Of a stretch of 64,000 nt of DNA, positions 26,150 through 34,548 are shown one piece after another. The notes under the pieces were generated by a model that saw only the letters and a program-made list of their open reading frames with translations, was not told the origin of the DNA and made no database searches. Both the position numbers and the translations under genes were made by a program. This DNA comes from JASSUD01 sp031963445 (GTDB taxonomy: Bacteria; Pseudomonadota; Gammaproteobacteria; Burkholderiales; Burkholderiaceae). The stretch is taken from contig JASSUH010000001.1 in assembly GCA_031963445.1 (NCBI GenBank), forward strand, positions 868,001-932,000, read 5' to 3'. Numbering within the stretch: position 1 is the first letter of the stretch; each line of letters begins with the position of its first letter.

Positions 26150-26778
26150 AGTTAGTCGTTTGCGCAAGAGTTTTTCCCGTCTATAAAAAAGGAAAAAAAG
26201 GGGAGGAATTACATTTTTGCTCTAGCAACCGCATGCCATAGAAGAAAAATCTTGAGGATGTAATCACGGTTGGTATCTGTCTGATGTTTCCGCAATGCCT
26301 AGAAACCCTCGGCGCTGCTTTTTTTCTGACTGAATCGGTATGCTGTGTACATGTAATCGTGACAGTGAGCAATGCGACCGACTACACAATCCCAATGCTT
26401 ACCGCCCTCACTACGCCATGCAATCCAACTTCCCTGTCCAAGGCGATTGTTTGGAATGCCAAAATGGGGAAGATATGCCCCTGATATATCCAAGTTTATG
26501 TCCAAGCTGAAAAATATAGGAGTGAAAATATAGAAAATATAAGGTTTTTTGCCCGTTCACTATATTTTGTATTGAAATAATTCGATGGCTTTTTGGTGTT
26601 CGACGAAATGTAGAAGATTTGATCCTACTCATACCATTAAAAACTAGTCTATCTAAGAACGGATTGAGTGAAGTAGGGCAAGATCAGTCAAAAACTTACT
26701 ACAGGGCTAAATCATGTCTTCTGCAAGCAAGTAGCAATGCTATTGAAAAAAAAGCGATGCTCTGCTTTATGTAAGTAA
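26150..26778. other. gene-free interval
   Basis: About 630 bp without a supported gene. Short minus-strand frames (26299-26505, 26411-26632) overlap each other in different phases and lack good ribosome sites. The DNA looks like decayed phage or cargo sequence. Confidence 0.5.
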
Positions 26779-27175
26779 TTAATTGCGCGAAAATTCAAGT
26801 ATTAGACGCATATTCCACACTACAGATATACAACCCAGAGCATATATCGTAACAAACATCCCCGTGACTGACGACTGATGTTCTTTAACAAATTCTGTAC
26901 TTTGCGTAGCGTATTGCGATATTGATGCAACAATTATCACTAGGTTGATCATCATTAGATTTCTTTGGCGGCGATAAAAAGGCTCATTAGAAGTCCAGAT
27001 ATGTGCTAGCGCTTCTCGCAATATATTCCTTTCATGCCCATCTGACTCAACGGCGCCAATAAGCGGAGAGTTTTTCCGTAGCTCTCTGCTGCGACTGAGC
27101 GACAGAATCAATAGAAATAGTGGTAGCAGTCGCTTGATAATTAGGCTGTGTACGTACTGACGACGATGACATCAT
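26779..27175 (-). pseudogene. frameshifted two-TM protein gene
   Basis: A strong ribosome site (GGAGG, 6 bp) precedes ATG ATG at 27175. That frame runs 42 codons (SSSSVRTQPNYQ...) and stops at about 27048. A second frame continues to 26779 with NILREALAHIWTSNEPFYRR and two membrane helices (MMINLVIIVASI and GMFVTIYALGCISVVW). One single-base change between 27111 and 27050 would join them into a protein of about 130 aa. Homopolymer sequencing error is possible. Confidence 0.55.
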
Positions 27176-27581
27176 AGCTTTCCTCCATTTATATTTTTAA
27201 TTTGGCAATCATAACGATAGAAAGAGTAGAGAAAATTTCCACTTGAATTACTGTTCTTTAATATAAGGAAAACTAAGTATTTTTTATTCAAGAAAAAGCT
27301 AAGAACTTATTGAAAATTACTTTTTTTGTGCAGAACTTACAACCGAGTATATGGAGCTGTGGATGAAGTCGGTAGGGAGGGAGTTTCGTGTTTATTGGGA
27401 TATGTCGGCAATTTCGCTGATAAGTTTATTTATCTTGCTGACCATGCCAGGTACAAGACTGACAGCTCGAATGGTGCGCTGTATTTACTCATGAAAAACC
27501 CCCGAAAAGTTGGACGCTTGTTCTAACTTCTCGAGGCAGTTCATTAAAGGGCTTTTAGTTTTAACTGGAAAGACAATCTAA

Positions 27582-29153
27582 TTATTGCTTTTGAGCAGCT
27601 AAAAATGCAGCGAACATTTCTTGCTGTTGTCTAAGTAAATTATTTGTTTCCTCTCTGTCTTTCTTAGCCTCTTCTCTTAGTTCTGCTTTTTCTCTAGCAT
27701 GCTTTTCTTCTAGTGCTTCGATCTTTGCTTCAAATTTCTTCCCAAGTTCTTCTATGAGTTCAGGCGTAGAATGTCTAGGCGGCGCTCCTGGGGTAGGATT
27801 TGCGGGGAAATTTCCTTGTTGAGCGCGAGGGCTAGTGCGAGGTGTATTGGCTAACTGCAGCTGTCCAACGTCCAGGCTTTCAGGAATGGAAACGAGAGAA
27901 GCGCTAGAGTTATTTCGGCTTGAGCTGCTTAATAACCTTACTGCGTTAGTAACCACCTGCTTTAGGCTATTTACTTCGTCACGTAATCCACTAATCGCAG
28001 TACTTTGATCATTAATAGCGTTAGTTTGGGCAGTAGACACTGTTTTATTATCTATTAAATTCTCGTTAATTACTCTTGCTGCAAGCCCAAAATTAGCATT
28101 GCTAACTCCTGGCGAATTATTAGGCATATCAACCTCGTTTAAAACTAATTCTAAATGGTTTTTTAAAGTTTTTCTAAAGGCATTTTCAGCCTCTATTTTT
28201 TGCCGAACAGAAAATACTCCGAATCTTAATATGAAATGCGCTACGCCTACAACCATGGCCCCAACGGGGCCACCCCAGGCTGCGCCAATTTTAGTCGTAA
28301 AATCAAAGCCATCTACACCAGATAAAAAATCATACGCTTTATCTATAAAATTATCCTTGCGAATAGTTGGAACTAACTCCATTCTATCCGAGCCGATAAA
28401 GGTCTTTAAGTTTTGCACTGCACCTGCAAATGTCGTATTAGCTAACGCCTGCTCAGATGCTGAACTGTTATCGGTGATAAAGGCTTCTTGCCTAGCTGAT
28501 TCGCCTAGAAAAGAGTCTCTTCCTGTGAATATTCTTATAAATTCCTCATCAGGAAGAGGATTGTCTTGCTCTCTCACATAAGCAGCATGAATCTCTCTAA
28601 GGTGTTGCTGCGCTTTTATGTGTAAAAAAAGATCCTTCTTTCTAGCTTCAGGCGATAAATTATTTTTATTATCGACATGCTCTTTAAATAGCTCATCTAG
28701 ATTAGTGCCTGCCTTACTTAGCGCAGATATAACAGTGTCTTTAGGGGTTTTGTCATGAGAAGCAATGACAACAAAATTATCATCAATTTCGTCTACTTGC
28801 GTTTCTTCTTTTATTTTTAGTTTTTTAGTGATAGCTAGTGTTTCAGGGGCATCGCGCTGAAGCGTTAAATGACGAACTATCATACTCTCATGCTGTTTAC
28901 TAACCGTCGTTACGGCATATTGCATAAAGAGGTCTTGATGCTTTTCTTTAGGTACCCTAGCTAACGTTAATAAATCTTGTTGAGTATGACTACTAAAATA
29001 ACCTAAACAATCTTTAGAAAAATGAGACTCAGCGTTTGTCTCTAAAATATTAGGATCCGCCTCAGAAAGAGGAGACATTAGCTGAACACTAGGTGTTTTA
29101 AAATATAACCTGGTCAGTGAGTTTAGAGCTTGGCTATAAGGCTGCAGCATCAT
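27582..29153 (-). CDS. 523-aa membrane and coiled-coil cargo protein
   Basis: The start (tandem ATG at 29153) follows GGGGAG. The N-terminal 285 residues are helical and charged. One hydrophobic segment with many glycines lies at about 289-312 (AAWGGPVGAMVVGVAHFIL). A Ser/Pro-rich linker (about 400-460) and a short strong coiled coil at the end (about 465-523, IEALEEKHAREKAELREEAK) follow. No family is recognisable. Its plan is like the 419-aa and 402-aa proteins but with a single membrane segment. It lies 0.3 kb downstream (minus strand) of a second tail-gene relic, like the LRR gene. I infer host-interaction cargo. Confidence 0.75.
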   Translation of the reverse strand: MMLQPYSQALNSLTRLYFKTPSVQLMSPLSEADPNILETNAESHFSKDCLGYFSSHTQQDLLTLARVPKEKHQDLFMQYAVTTVSKQHESMIVRHLTLQRDAPETLAITKKLKIKEETQVDEIDDNFVVIASHDKTPKDTVISALSKAGTNLDELFKEHVDNKNNLSPEARKKDLFLHIKAQQHLREIHAAYVREQDNPLPDEEFIRIFTGRDSFLGESARQEAFITDNSSASEQALANTTFAGAVQNLKTFIGSDRMELVPTIRKDNFIDKAYDFLSGVDGFDFTTKIGAAWGGPVGAMVVGVAHFILRFGVFSVRQKIEAENAFRKTLKNHLELVLNEVDMPNNSPGVSNANFGLAARVINENLIDNKTVSTAQTNAINDQSTAISGLRDEVNSLKQVVTNAVRLLSSSSRNNSSASLVSIPESLDVGQLQLANTPRTSPRAQQGNFPANPTPGAPPRHSTPELIEELGKKFEAKIEALEEKHAREKAELREEAKKDREETNNLLRQQQEMFAAFLAAQKQ

Positions 29154-29464
29154 CTCCCCTTAGGGCAAAATTCTTTTATAACGCGTCGATAAAAACGTAA
29201 CGCCATCAATTTATTGGGAATAGTCTTAGGAACCTATCAGTTGTTTTCCTGAATCTCTTTTTGCTTTAGCCGCACGTGCTAATGAATTGGAAAGCGAGTA
29301 TGCGCAAGCTTTCGCTCTGATTCAAAGAGGCGCATTAGCCCCCCTGACGTCCATGTTTTGGGTAGCACAAATCAAGCCATCCCGCCAAAATCAAACGTGC
29401 TGCGATCATGCGCATACGCTGTTTCGCTATAACTGCGTTTGGCTAGAGAGACAAAGACTCGCCA

Positions 29465-29577
29465 TTAATTTAAAAAGTGAGTCAAACACTTATCCTGCAT
29501 CATCGCTTTATCTTCCTCTGCTAGCCCAAGTCAACTACGCACCGGATAACGATAGCGTGCCCCTGGGGTGGCTTGAT
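29465..29577 (-). pseudogene. second relic of P2-like tail completion gene
   Basis: The minus strand reads GARYRYPVRS, an in-frame TGA, then LGLAEEDKAMMQDKC and a stop. It aligns with the first relic (PRYRYSARGFLGLTQEDKEM) residue for residue, in one frame. The TGA replaces the position after ...VRS. Only the last 35 or so codons remain. Confidence 0.6.
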
Positions 29578-29972
29578 TGCAAAAGTAGGGGAAAGTAGCA
29601 AAAAGGAGTAAAGGCAAGGTAGACGTCGAGCTCAGGATGCTTACCAATATGTGAGCCAGTGGGTAAATAAGGATCGCTGGGCGGTTACTAAAATAGGAAT
29701 AAATAGTAAAGAAGATAGGCGCATCTTCATAATTCATCATATGCCTGTAGATGGTCTAAAGGGCGCCACGCTCAACATTTAATCTTCACTTAACAATTGA
29801 TCTGTAAAGATTCTGGAGGATTCGATTGGCTTAGATTCTTCCTCTATTTTTTGATCACGCAAGCTGTGTGAAATTTGTTTCGAGTGGATTTAATACTATG
29901 AAAAATGTTGGATTTTATTTTTGTAGCATTAGTGCAGCAAAATCGCATATTGAATACGGCATTTAAAAAAGC

Positions 29973-29994
29973 GGGTAACTTTGAGGGTAACTTT
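29973..29994. promoter_or_regulatory. arm-type integrase sites at the right end
   Basis: Two direct copies of GGGTAACTTT at 29973-29982 and 29985-29994, 12 bp apart, match the sites at 15258 and 15293. They lie about 55-75 bp inside the right att core. Confidence 0.65.
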
Positions 29995-30046
29995 TATTTC
30001 ACTCGCAAAAATATCCTTTTAAACAATATGATTGATATGAATTTGT

Positions 30047-30059
30047 GAATCCTACCACC
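30047..30059. other. attR core (13-bp direct repeat)
   Basis: GAATCCTACCACC is identical to 15122-15134 in tRNA-Ser. It is followed 144 bp later by an integrase relic, so it may also be the former left end of an older neighbour element. Confidence 0.75.
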
Positions 30060-30202
30060 CGAACGAACGGAAAGCCCTTGTAAAAGAAGGCTTATCTGGC
30101 ATTCCTGCTTTCAATTTCCAATCAAAGACAACGAACCTGAACACAACCAAACAGATACTTTGTAAGCATCTGCGTAGGTATCGTAAAAAAGGGGGATTTA
30201 GC

Positions 30203-30305
30203 ATGCCTACAAATAAGCTAACAGGCAGCTAAATGTAAGGTTGCCAAGCCTGATGAGAAGAATTGCAAACTATTTGATGGAGGTGGCTTTTTTTTATTGC
30301 GGTTC
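30203..30305 (+). pseudogene. relic of a second tyrosine integrase (N-terminus)
   Basis: ATG at 30203 begins MPTNKLTG, then a frame change leads to KVAKPDEKNCKLFDGGGFFL, the hallmark start of a DUF4102 integrase (compare TKPLKLADAGGLVLL in the intact one). The rest is lost. Distance from the att core (144 bp) and orientation mimic the intact tRNA-integrase pair (174 bp). Confidence 0.65.
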
Positions 30306-30449
30306 TTAATTCATCCCAATCTTCAAGAAATGGAAAGCTTTTTTTGGTCTGCAGCATCAGCTACACGCCCGTCAGCGGCTTAATGCATGTGATTGATTTT
30401 GTAAAATGGCAATCTACAAATAAAAGTCAGATAGACAAGAAAAAACACA

Positions 30450-30492
30450 AGACAAAAGAAAACGCCGACTGGCAAATAACCATGTCGGCGTT
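30450..30492 (-). terminator. minus-strand rho-independent terminator
   Basis: AACGCCGAC (30461-30469) pairs with GTCGGCGTT (30484-30492). Read on the minus strand the stem is followed by TTCTTTTGTCTTG. It lies downstream of the Rpn-type relic. Confidence 0.6.
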
Positions 30493-30570
30493 TGATAGCA
30501 GCAGTATTTAATGCGGCATAGCGGATAGGCTGACTTATCGCGATGTTTCTCGCTTAACGCGAAAAGAGAT

Positions 30571-30956
30571 TTAATGTTCTTGAAAGACTTGGTCGGGCGT
30601 GCCAGCAAAAAGAAGTTGCTTACTCCACTTGGTCAGTGTCTCTTCGTCTGCTGTCATGAGTCGACGCTCATCTTCTAAAGAAAGGCTAGAAAATTTAGAT
30701 CTAAACAAATCAAGCAATAGCTCGCGCTTGCCTCTTTGCTCAAATCGTTGTGCGAATGTTGCCATAGCTTCCTCGTATCGGGACGGATATTGCGAGAGCA
30801 CATGAGACAGTGCTTCTTCATCCTCGTATGCGCTTTGTTGTGCAATGTATTGTAGCAAAGTCTTCTCTTGTTCAAAAATCAGTTCACTATGCTTTAAAAA
30901 AATGCCAGAAGAGCGAATAATGCAGGCCATTACGCTTGGCTAATTCAGCGTATGCG
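30571..30956 (-). pseudogene. Rpn/PD-(D/E)XK nuclease-type C-terminal relic
   Basis: The minus strand first reads LAYAELAKRNGLHYSLFWHF, then, after a frame change near 30890, ELIFEQEKTLLQYIAQQSAY and FAQRFEQRGKRELLLDLF, ending WSKQLLFAGTPDQVF. This is the C-terminal half of an Rpn-like (recombination-promoting nuclease/transposase) protein with a DUF4351-like ending. The catalytic N-terminus is gone. Confidence 0.55.
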
Positions 30957-31103
30957 AGGTTTATCTAAGATCGTTAGAGCTTGTTTAGCATCTTTCTGTT
31001 GGTTTGCATTGCACCTTTGCTTAATAATGCAAGGCGGCGCAAGGGCGCTAGGAAAAGCCGAAACAAATTCCAAGAAAATAATTTCAGAATGCTGGGAGTC
31101 TAA

Positions 31104-32528
31104 ATGTCGCTTGACAGTGGCACGGTTGAAGCAGGCCGTGAAATGTTTGTTGGTGTTACATGGGGCCTGCCATTCGCAGGTATTTTGCTTTCAATTGCGC
31201 TCGGGCCGATTTTGACGCCAGCTTTTTGGCATCGCCACTTCGGCAAAATAGCTGCGTTTTGGAGCATGCTGTTTGTGCTTCCTTGTGTGGTTTTATATGG
31301 CACATCTGTAGCAGCTCATACGATTGTGCATACGCTGATCGCTGAATATATCCCTTTTATCGTCCTGTTAAGTGCGCTGTATACGGTAGCGGGTGGTTTG
31401 TGCGTGCATGGCAAATTGCACGCTACGCCAACTGCGAATACAGCGCTACTGGCGCTTGGCGCTGCGCTAGCCAGTGTGCTAGGTACTACCGGCGCATCGA
31501 TGTTGCTGATTCGTCCATTATTACGTGCTAATGAGCGGCGTCAGCACTGCACTCATGTGGTTATCTTCTTTATTTTTCTGGTGGCGAATATTGGCGGAGC
31601 GTTAACACCCCTTGGTGACCCTCCGCTTTTTCTTGGCTTTTTAAACGGTGTTGGGTTTTTCTGGACCACCAAACATTTATTCTGGCCAATGTTATTTGTC
31701 TCGGTGTTATTGCTCGCGCTATTTTATGCATTGGATAGTTATTACTTTCATCGACGAGAACAAAAGCACTTGGTGCTAGATTCAGCGGCTAGTGAAAATG
31801 TGTCTGTCCCAGCGGGTGGCCCTACGCCAACAGCCACTAAAAAAAGAGGGATTTGGATTGAGGGTAAAGTTAATTTCTTATTACTCGCAGTTTTGCTGGG
31901 CACAGTACTGATGAGCGGTATATGGCAGTTTGGTAAGCCGTTGAATGTGTTAGGCACACCGGTAGCCTGGCAAAATCTATTGCGCGATATCTGTCTAATC
32001 GCCATTACCCTTATTTCTATCTATCTAACCCCTGCTTCAGCGCGCAAGCATAATGCTTTTCATTGGGGGCCATTACAAGAAGTCGCTCAGCTTTTTGCCG
32101 GTATTTTTATAACGATTGTGCCGGTGATTGCGTTGGTACGTGCAGGCGAAAATGGGCCTTTAAGTTTTGTGGTGAGGGCGCTTAGCGATGCGCATGGACA
32201 ACCTTTGAGCGCCAATTATTTTTGGATCACAGGGCTGCTTTCCTCATTGCTTGATAATGCGCCAACGTATCTTATTTTCTTTAATGTCGCGGGTGGCGAT
32301 GCGGCTCAATTGATGGCAAGTGGCGCGGTGACATTGACCGCTATTTCTGCCGGTGCGGTGTTTATGGGCGCTAACACTTATATTGGCAATGCACCAAATT
32401 TTATGGTGCGTGGTATTGCTCAAGCACGAGGTATTCGCATGCCTAGCTTCTTGGGGTATATGGCCTGGTCAGGTTGTGTGCTGATACCGATTTTTATTTT
32501 AACTACGCTAATTTTCTTCCAGAACTAA
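31104..32528 (+). CDS. NhaD/CitMHS-type sodium:proton antiporter or citrate transporter
   Basis: The 474-aa inner-membrane protein has about 12 hydrophobic helices and the ion-transporter superfamily features: ANIGGALTPLGDPPLFLGF in the first half and GLLSSLLDNAPTYLIFF plus GANTYIGNAPNFMV in the second half. These are the discontinuous-helix motifs of NhaD and related carriers. The ATG follows GGGAG by 6 bp and is preceded directly by an in-frame stop. Homologues I recall carry an N-terminal signal-like helix; here a hydrophobic stretch lies upstream in another frame. Its stop overlaps the rmuC start (TAATG). Exact substrate (Na+, citrate) is uncertain. Confidence 0.85.
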   Translation: MSLDSGTVEAGREMFVGVTWGLPFAGILLSIALGPILTPAFWHRHFGKIAAFWSMLFVLPCVVLYGTSVAAHTIVHTLIAEYIPFIVLLSALYTVAGGLCVHGKLHATPTANTALLALGAALASVLGTTGASMLLIRPLLRANERRQHCTHVVIFFIFLVANIGGALTPLGDPPLFLGFLNGVGFFWTTKHLFWPMLFVSVLLLALFYALDSYYFHRREQKHLVLDSAASENVSVPAGGPTPTATKKRGIWIEGKVNFLLLAVLLGTVLMSGIWQFGKPLNVLGTPVAWQNLLRDICLIAITLISIYLTPASARKHNAFHWGPLQEVAQLFAGIFITIVPVIALVRAGENGPLSFVVRALSDAHGQPLSANYFWITGLLSSLLDNAPTYLIFFNVAGGDAAQLMASGAVTLTAISAGAVFMGANTYIGNAPNFMVRGIAQARGIRMPSFLGYMAWSGCVLIPIFILTTLIFFQN

Positions 32529-33985
32529 TGTCACTCATACAAATTCTTATTGCGCTTTTAGCGTTGGGGTTAATGGTTGTACTCGCTTGGCTAGTGCGCG
32601 AGCAACTGCGTACCCAAGCCCCATTGGCGAGTTTGCTCGATAAGCTTGAGGCTGCACGCACTGAGCAGCTAGTCGCTAATGAAAAACTAGAGCGTGCAGT
32701 GCGCGTTGAAGTTGCGGAAACGGCACGCCTTGACCGCACTGAATCAGCGCAACAGTTAACCCAGTTTCAGCAAACTTTATCCACGCATGTCGCTCACCTC
32801 ATTTCGTTGCAGTCTCAACAGATCGAGGGTTTCGCACAGCAATTGGTGAAGCTAACTGATGGCATCACCGTGCAATTTGAAGCAGTTAGACAAAATCTGC
32901 AGCAGCAGACTCAGCAAGCGCGCGCCGAACAGGGTCTTTCTTTGCAGCAATTTGGGGAAGCATTACGGCAACAGCACGCGCAACTTTCAGAGAGTAATGA
33001 CCGGCGGCTTGCCGAAGTACGTGCAACGCTTGAAACAAAGCTAAAAGATATCGAGACAAATAATGCACTGAAGCTTGAAGAAATGCGCCGCACCGTCGAT
33101 GAAAAACTGCACAACACGTTAGAGCAGCGGCTGGGCGAATCATTTAAGCTAGTCTGTGCTCAACTTGAGCAAGTGCAACGTGGTTTGGGTGAGATGCAGA
33201 CGCTTGCAGCAGGCGTCGGCGATTTGAAAAGAGTGCTTACCAATATTAAAACGCGAGGTACCTGGGGCGAGGTGCAGCTCGGTGCGTTGTTAGAACAAAT
33301 TCTAACAACGGATCAATATGCAGCAAACGTTATCACTGTGCCAGGCAGTCAGGAGCGAGTCGAGTTTGCGATTCGTTTGCCTGGTAGTCATTCTGATCAA
33401 TCAGAAGTAGCGCACACTAGCTCGCCTGTCTGGTTGCCAATTGATGCTAAGTTCCCAAGAGAAGACTATGAACGCTTGCTTGATGCGCAGGAACGCGCAG
33501 ATGTGAGCATGGTTGAAGAAGCTTCACGTGCGCTAGAAATACGTATACGGCAAGAAGCGAAGAAAATTGCTGAGAAATATCTAGCGCCGCCGCATACAAC
33601 TGATTTTGCGCTGCTGTTTTTACCAACCGAAGGGCTTTATGCCGAAGTGTTACGCCGCCCAGGTTTAACAGATGGATTGCAAAATGAATTCCGCATTACC
33701 ATCGCCGGGCCAACCACGTTAACCGCTTTATTGAATAGCTTACAAATGGGTTTCCGTACCTTAGCCATTGAAAAGCGTTCTAGTGAAGTCTGGCAGGTAT
33801 TAGGCGCGGTAAAAACTGAATTTGCCAAATTTGGCGATGTATTGGCGCGTACAAAATCTCAGTTAGAAACCGTCACACGCTCAATAGAAGCGGCTGAAGT
33901 GCGTACCCGAGTGATGCATAAAAAACTGCGGAATGTAGAAGCACTACCTGATACGCAGGCACTTCGTCTACTTAGTGATGAGTGA
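32528..33985 (+). CDS. rmuC: DNA recombination protein RmuC
   Basis: I choose the ATG at 32528 (overlapping TAATG with the antiporter stop), giving 485 aa, over an upstream in-frame start that lies inside the antiporter gene. An N-terminal membrane helix (LIQILIALLALGLMVVLAWL) is followed by about 190 residues of coiled coil and the RmuC domain with GTWGEVQLGALLEQIL, LPIDAKFPREDYERL and LLFLPTEGLYAE. RmuC limits inversions at short inverted repeats, of which this genome has many. Complete and normal in length. Confidence 0.93.
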   Translation: MSLIQILIALLALGLMVVLAWLVREQLRTQAPLASLLDKLEAARTEQLVANEKLERAVRVEVAETARLDRTESAQQLTQFQQTLSTHVAHLISLQSQQIEGFAQQLVKLTDGITVQFEAVRQNLQQQTQQARAEQGLSLQQFGEALRQQHAQLSESNDRRLAEVRATLETKLKDIETNNALKLEEMRRTVDEKLHNTLEQRLGESFKLVCAQLEQVQRGLGEMQTLAAGVGDLKRVLTNIKTRGTWGEVQLGALLEQILTTDQYAANVITVPGSQERVEFAIRLPGSHSDQSEVAHTSSPVWLPIDAKFPREDYERLLDAQERADVSMVEEASRALEIRIRQEAKKIAEKYLAPPHTTDFALLFLPTEGLYAEVLRRPGLTDGLQNEFRITIAGPTTLTALLNSLQMGFRTLAIEKRSSEVWQVLGAVKTEFAKFGDVLARTKSQLETVTRSIEAAEVRTRVMHKKLRNVEALPDTQALRLLSDE

Positions 33986-34009
33986 AGTCCTTGGCGCTGC
34001 TCGAAATTT

Positions 34010-34126
34010 TCATAGATATCTTGGAAACGCAGATTGGAGCGAACCATGATGTGTATAACGTTCGATACGTTCAATAGCTTCGATAATAGGGTGTAAATAT
34101 TCTGGTGCGCGTAGCTTGTCAGTTTT
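34010..34126 (-). pseudogene. decayed HepT (HEPN) toxin fragment
   Basis: Directly after the antitoxin stop, the minus strand reads SKTDKLRAPEYLHPIIEAIE then RIERYTHH, the N-terminus of a HepT/DUF86 toxin, ending at a TGA at 34010. The expected ATGA overlap start is now ATAA, so the start codon is lost, and about two thirds of the gene (with the RX4-6H active site) is missing. Confidence 0.6.
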
Positions 34127-34128
34127 AC

Positions 34129-34419
34129 TTATACAGGCTTTGCTTCCGCGAGTACTTGCGCTCGGAAGCTGTCAGGGAGTGCTTTGGGAGTAAAGACGTC
34201 AACTTTTATACCTAATAGGTGCCGTAATTCATAACGAATAGCACCAATATCCATCATGGTTGTTTTAGGTGTGGGGTCAACAAGTAAATCCAGATCGCTA
34301 TCTTCTTGATCGTCACCGTGCAAGACAGAGCCAAACACGCGTGGATTGACTGTGCGAAATCGATGAGTGACTTCGCGGATAGCAGCACGATTTTGTTCGA
34401 GAGCAGTAGAAGGTTTCAT
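34129..34419 (-). CDS. MNT-type nucleotidyltransferase antitoxin
   Basis: The 96-aa protein has the minimal nucleotidyltransferase motif: Gly30-Ser31 followed by Asp42-x-Asp44 (FGSVLHGDDQEDSDLDLLV). MntA-type antitoxins modify and block HepT toxins. A GAGGAC ribosome site precedes the ATG. The toxin partner just downstream is broken, so this is an orphan antitoxin. Confidence 0.85.
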   Translation of the reverse strand: MKPSTALEQNRAAIREVTHRFRTVNPRVFGSVLHGDDQEDSDLDLLVDPTPKTTMMDIGAIRYELRHLLGIKVDVFTPKALPDSFRAQVLAEAKPV

Positions 34420-34511
34420 TGTTGTCCTCGTATAAAGCTATAAGTGCGATTCTCAGATATAGAGCAATCAGCGCTAACTTAAATTAGCAGTATCTAGAAC
34501 TTATACTACCA

Positions 34512-34537
34512 GGCTGCGCCATTGTTGTGGCGCAGCC
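34512..34537. terminator. strong hairpin downstream of rne
   Basis: GGCTGCGCC (34512-34520) pairs with GGCGCAGCC (34529-34537), 9 bp, GC-rich. It follows the rne stop on the minus strand. No long T-run on that strand. Confidence 0.5.
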
Positions 34538-34548
34538 GTTTATTTTGC

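Larger units (their letters stand above)
29154..30046. other. right-end island interval, no intact gene
   Basis: Apart from the tail-gene relic (29465-29577) and the arm sites, I see no gene in this 0.9 kb. Short frames on both strands lack ribosome sites. Confidence 0.5.
15122..30059 (+). mobile_element. P4-like integrative island in tRNA-Ser(TGA)
   Basis: The borders are a 13-bp direct repeat (GAATCCTACCACC) in the tRNA T-arm/acceptor region at 15122-15134 and again at 30047-30059. GGGTAACTTT arm-type motifs lie just inside both ends. Gene order is integrase, unknown regulator-like gene, AlpA-like regulator, CHC2 zinc-finger protein, Toprim/DUF927 helicase, small phage-type genes, iterons, C4-like RNAs, then cargo on both strands. 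This matches the plan of P4-type satellites and related islands. No packaging or structural gene is intact; two tail-gene relics remain. The dispersed MITE-like repeats of the core chromosome are absent inside. Confidence 0.82.

Noticed and set aside
27326..27526. 66-codon plus-strand frame
   Set aside because: No ribosome site, no recognisable family, and it lies in a decayed A/T-rich interval.
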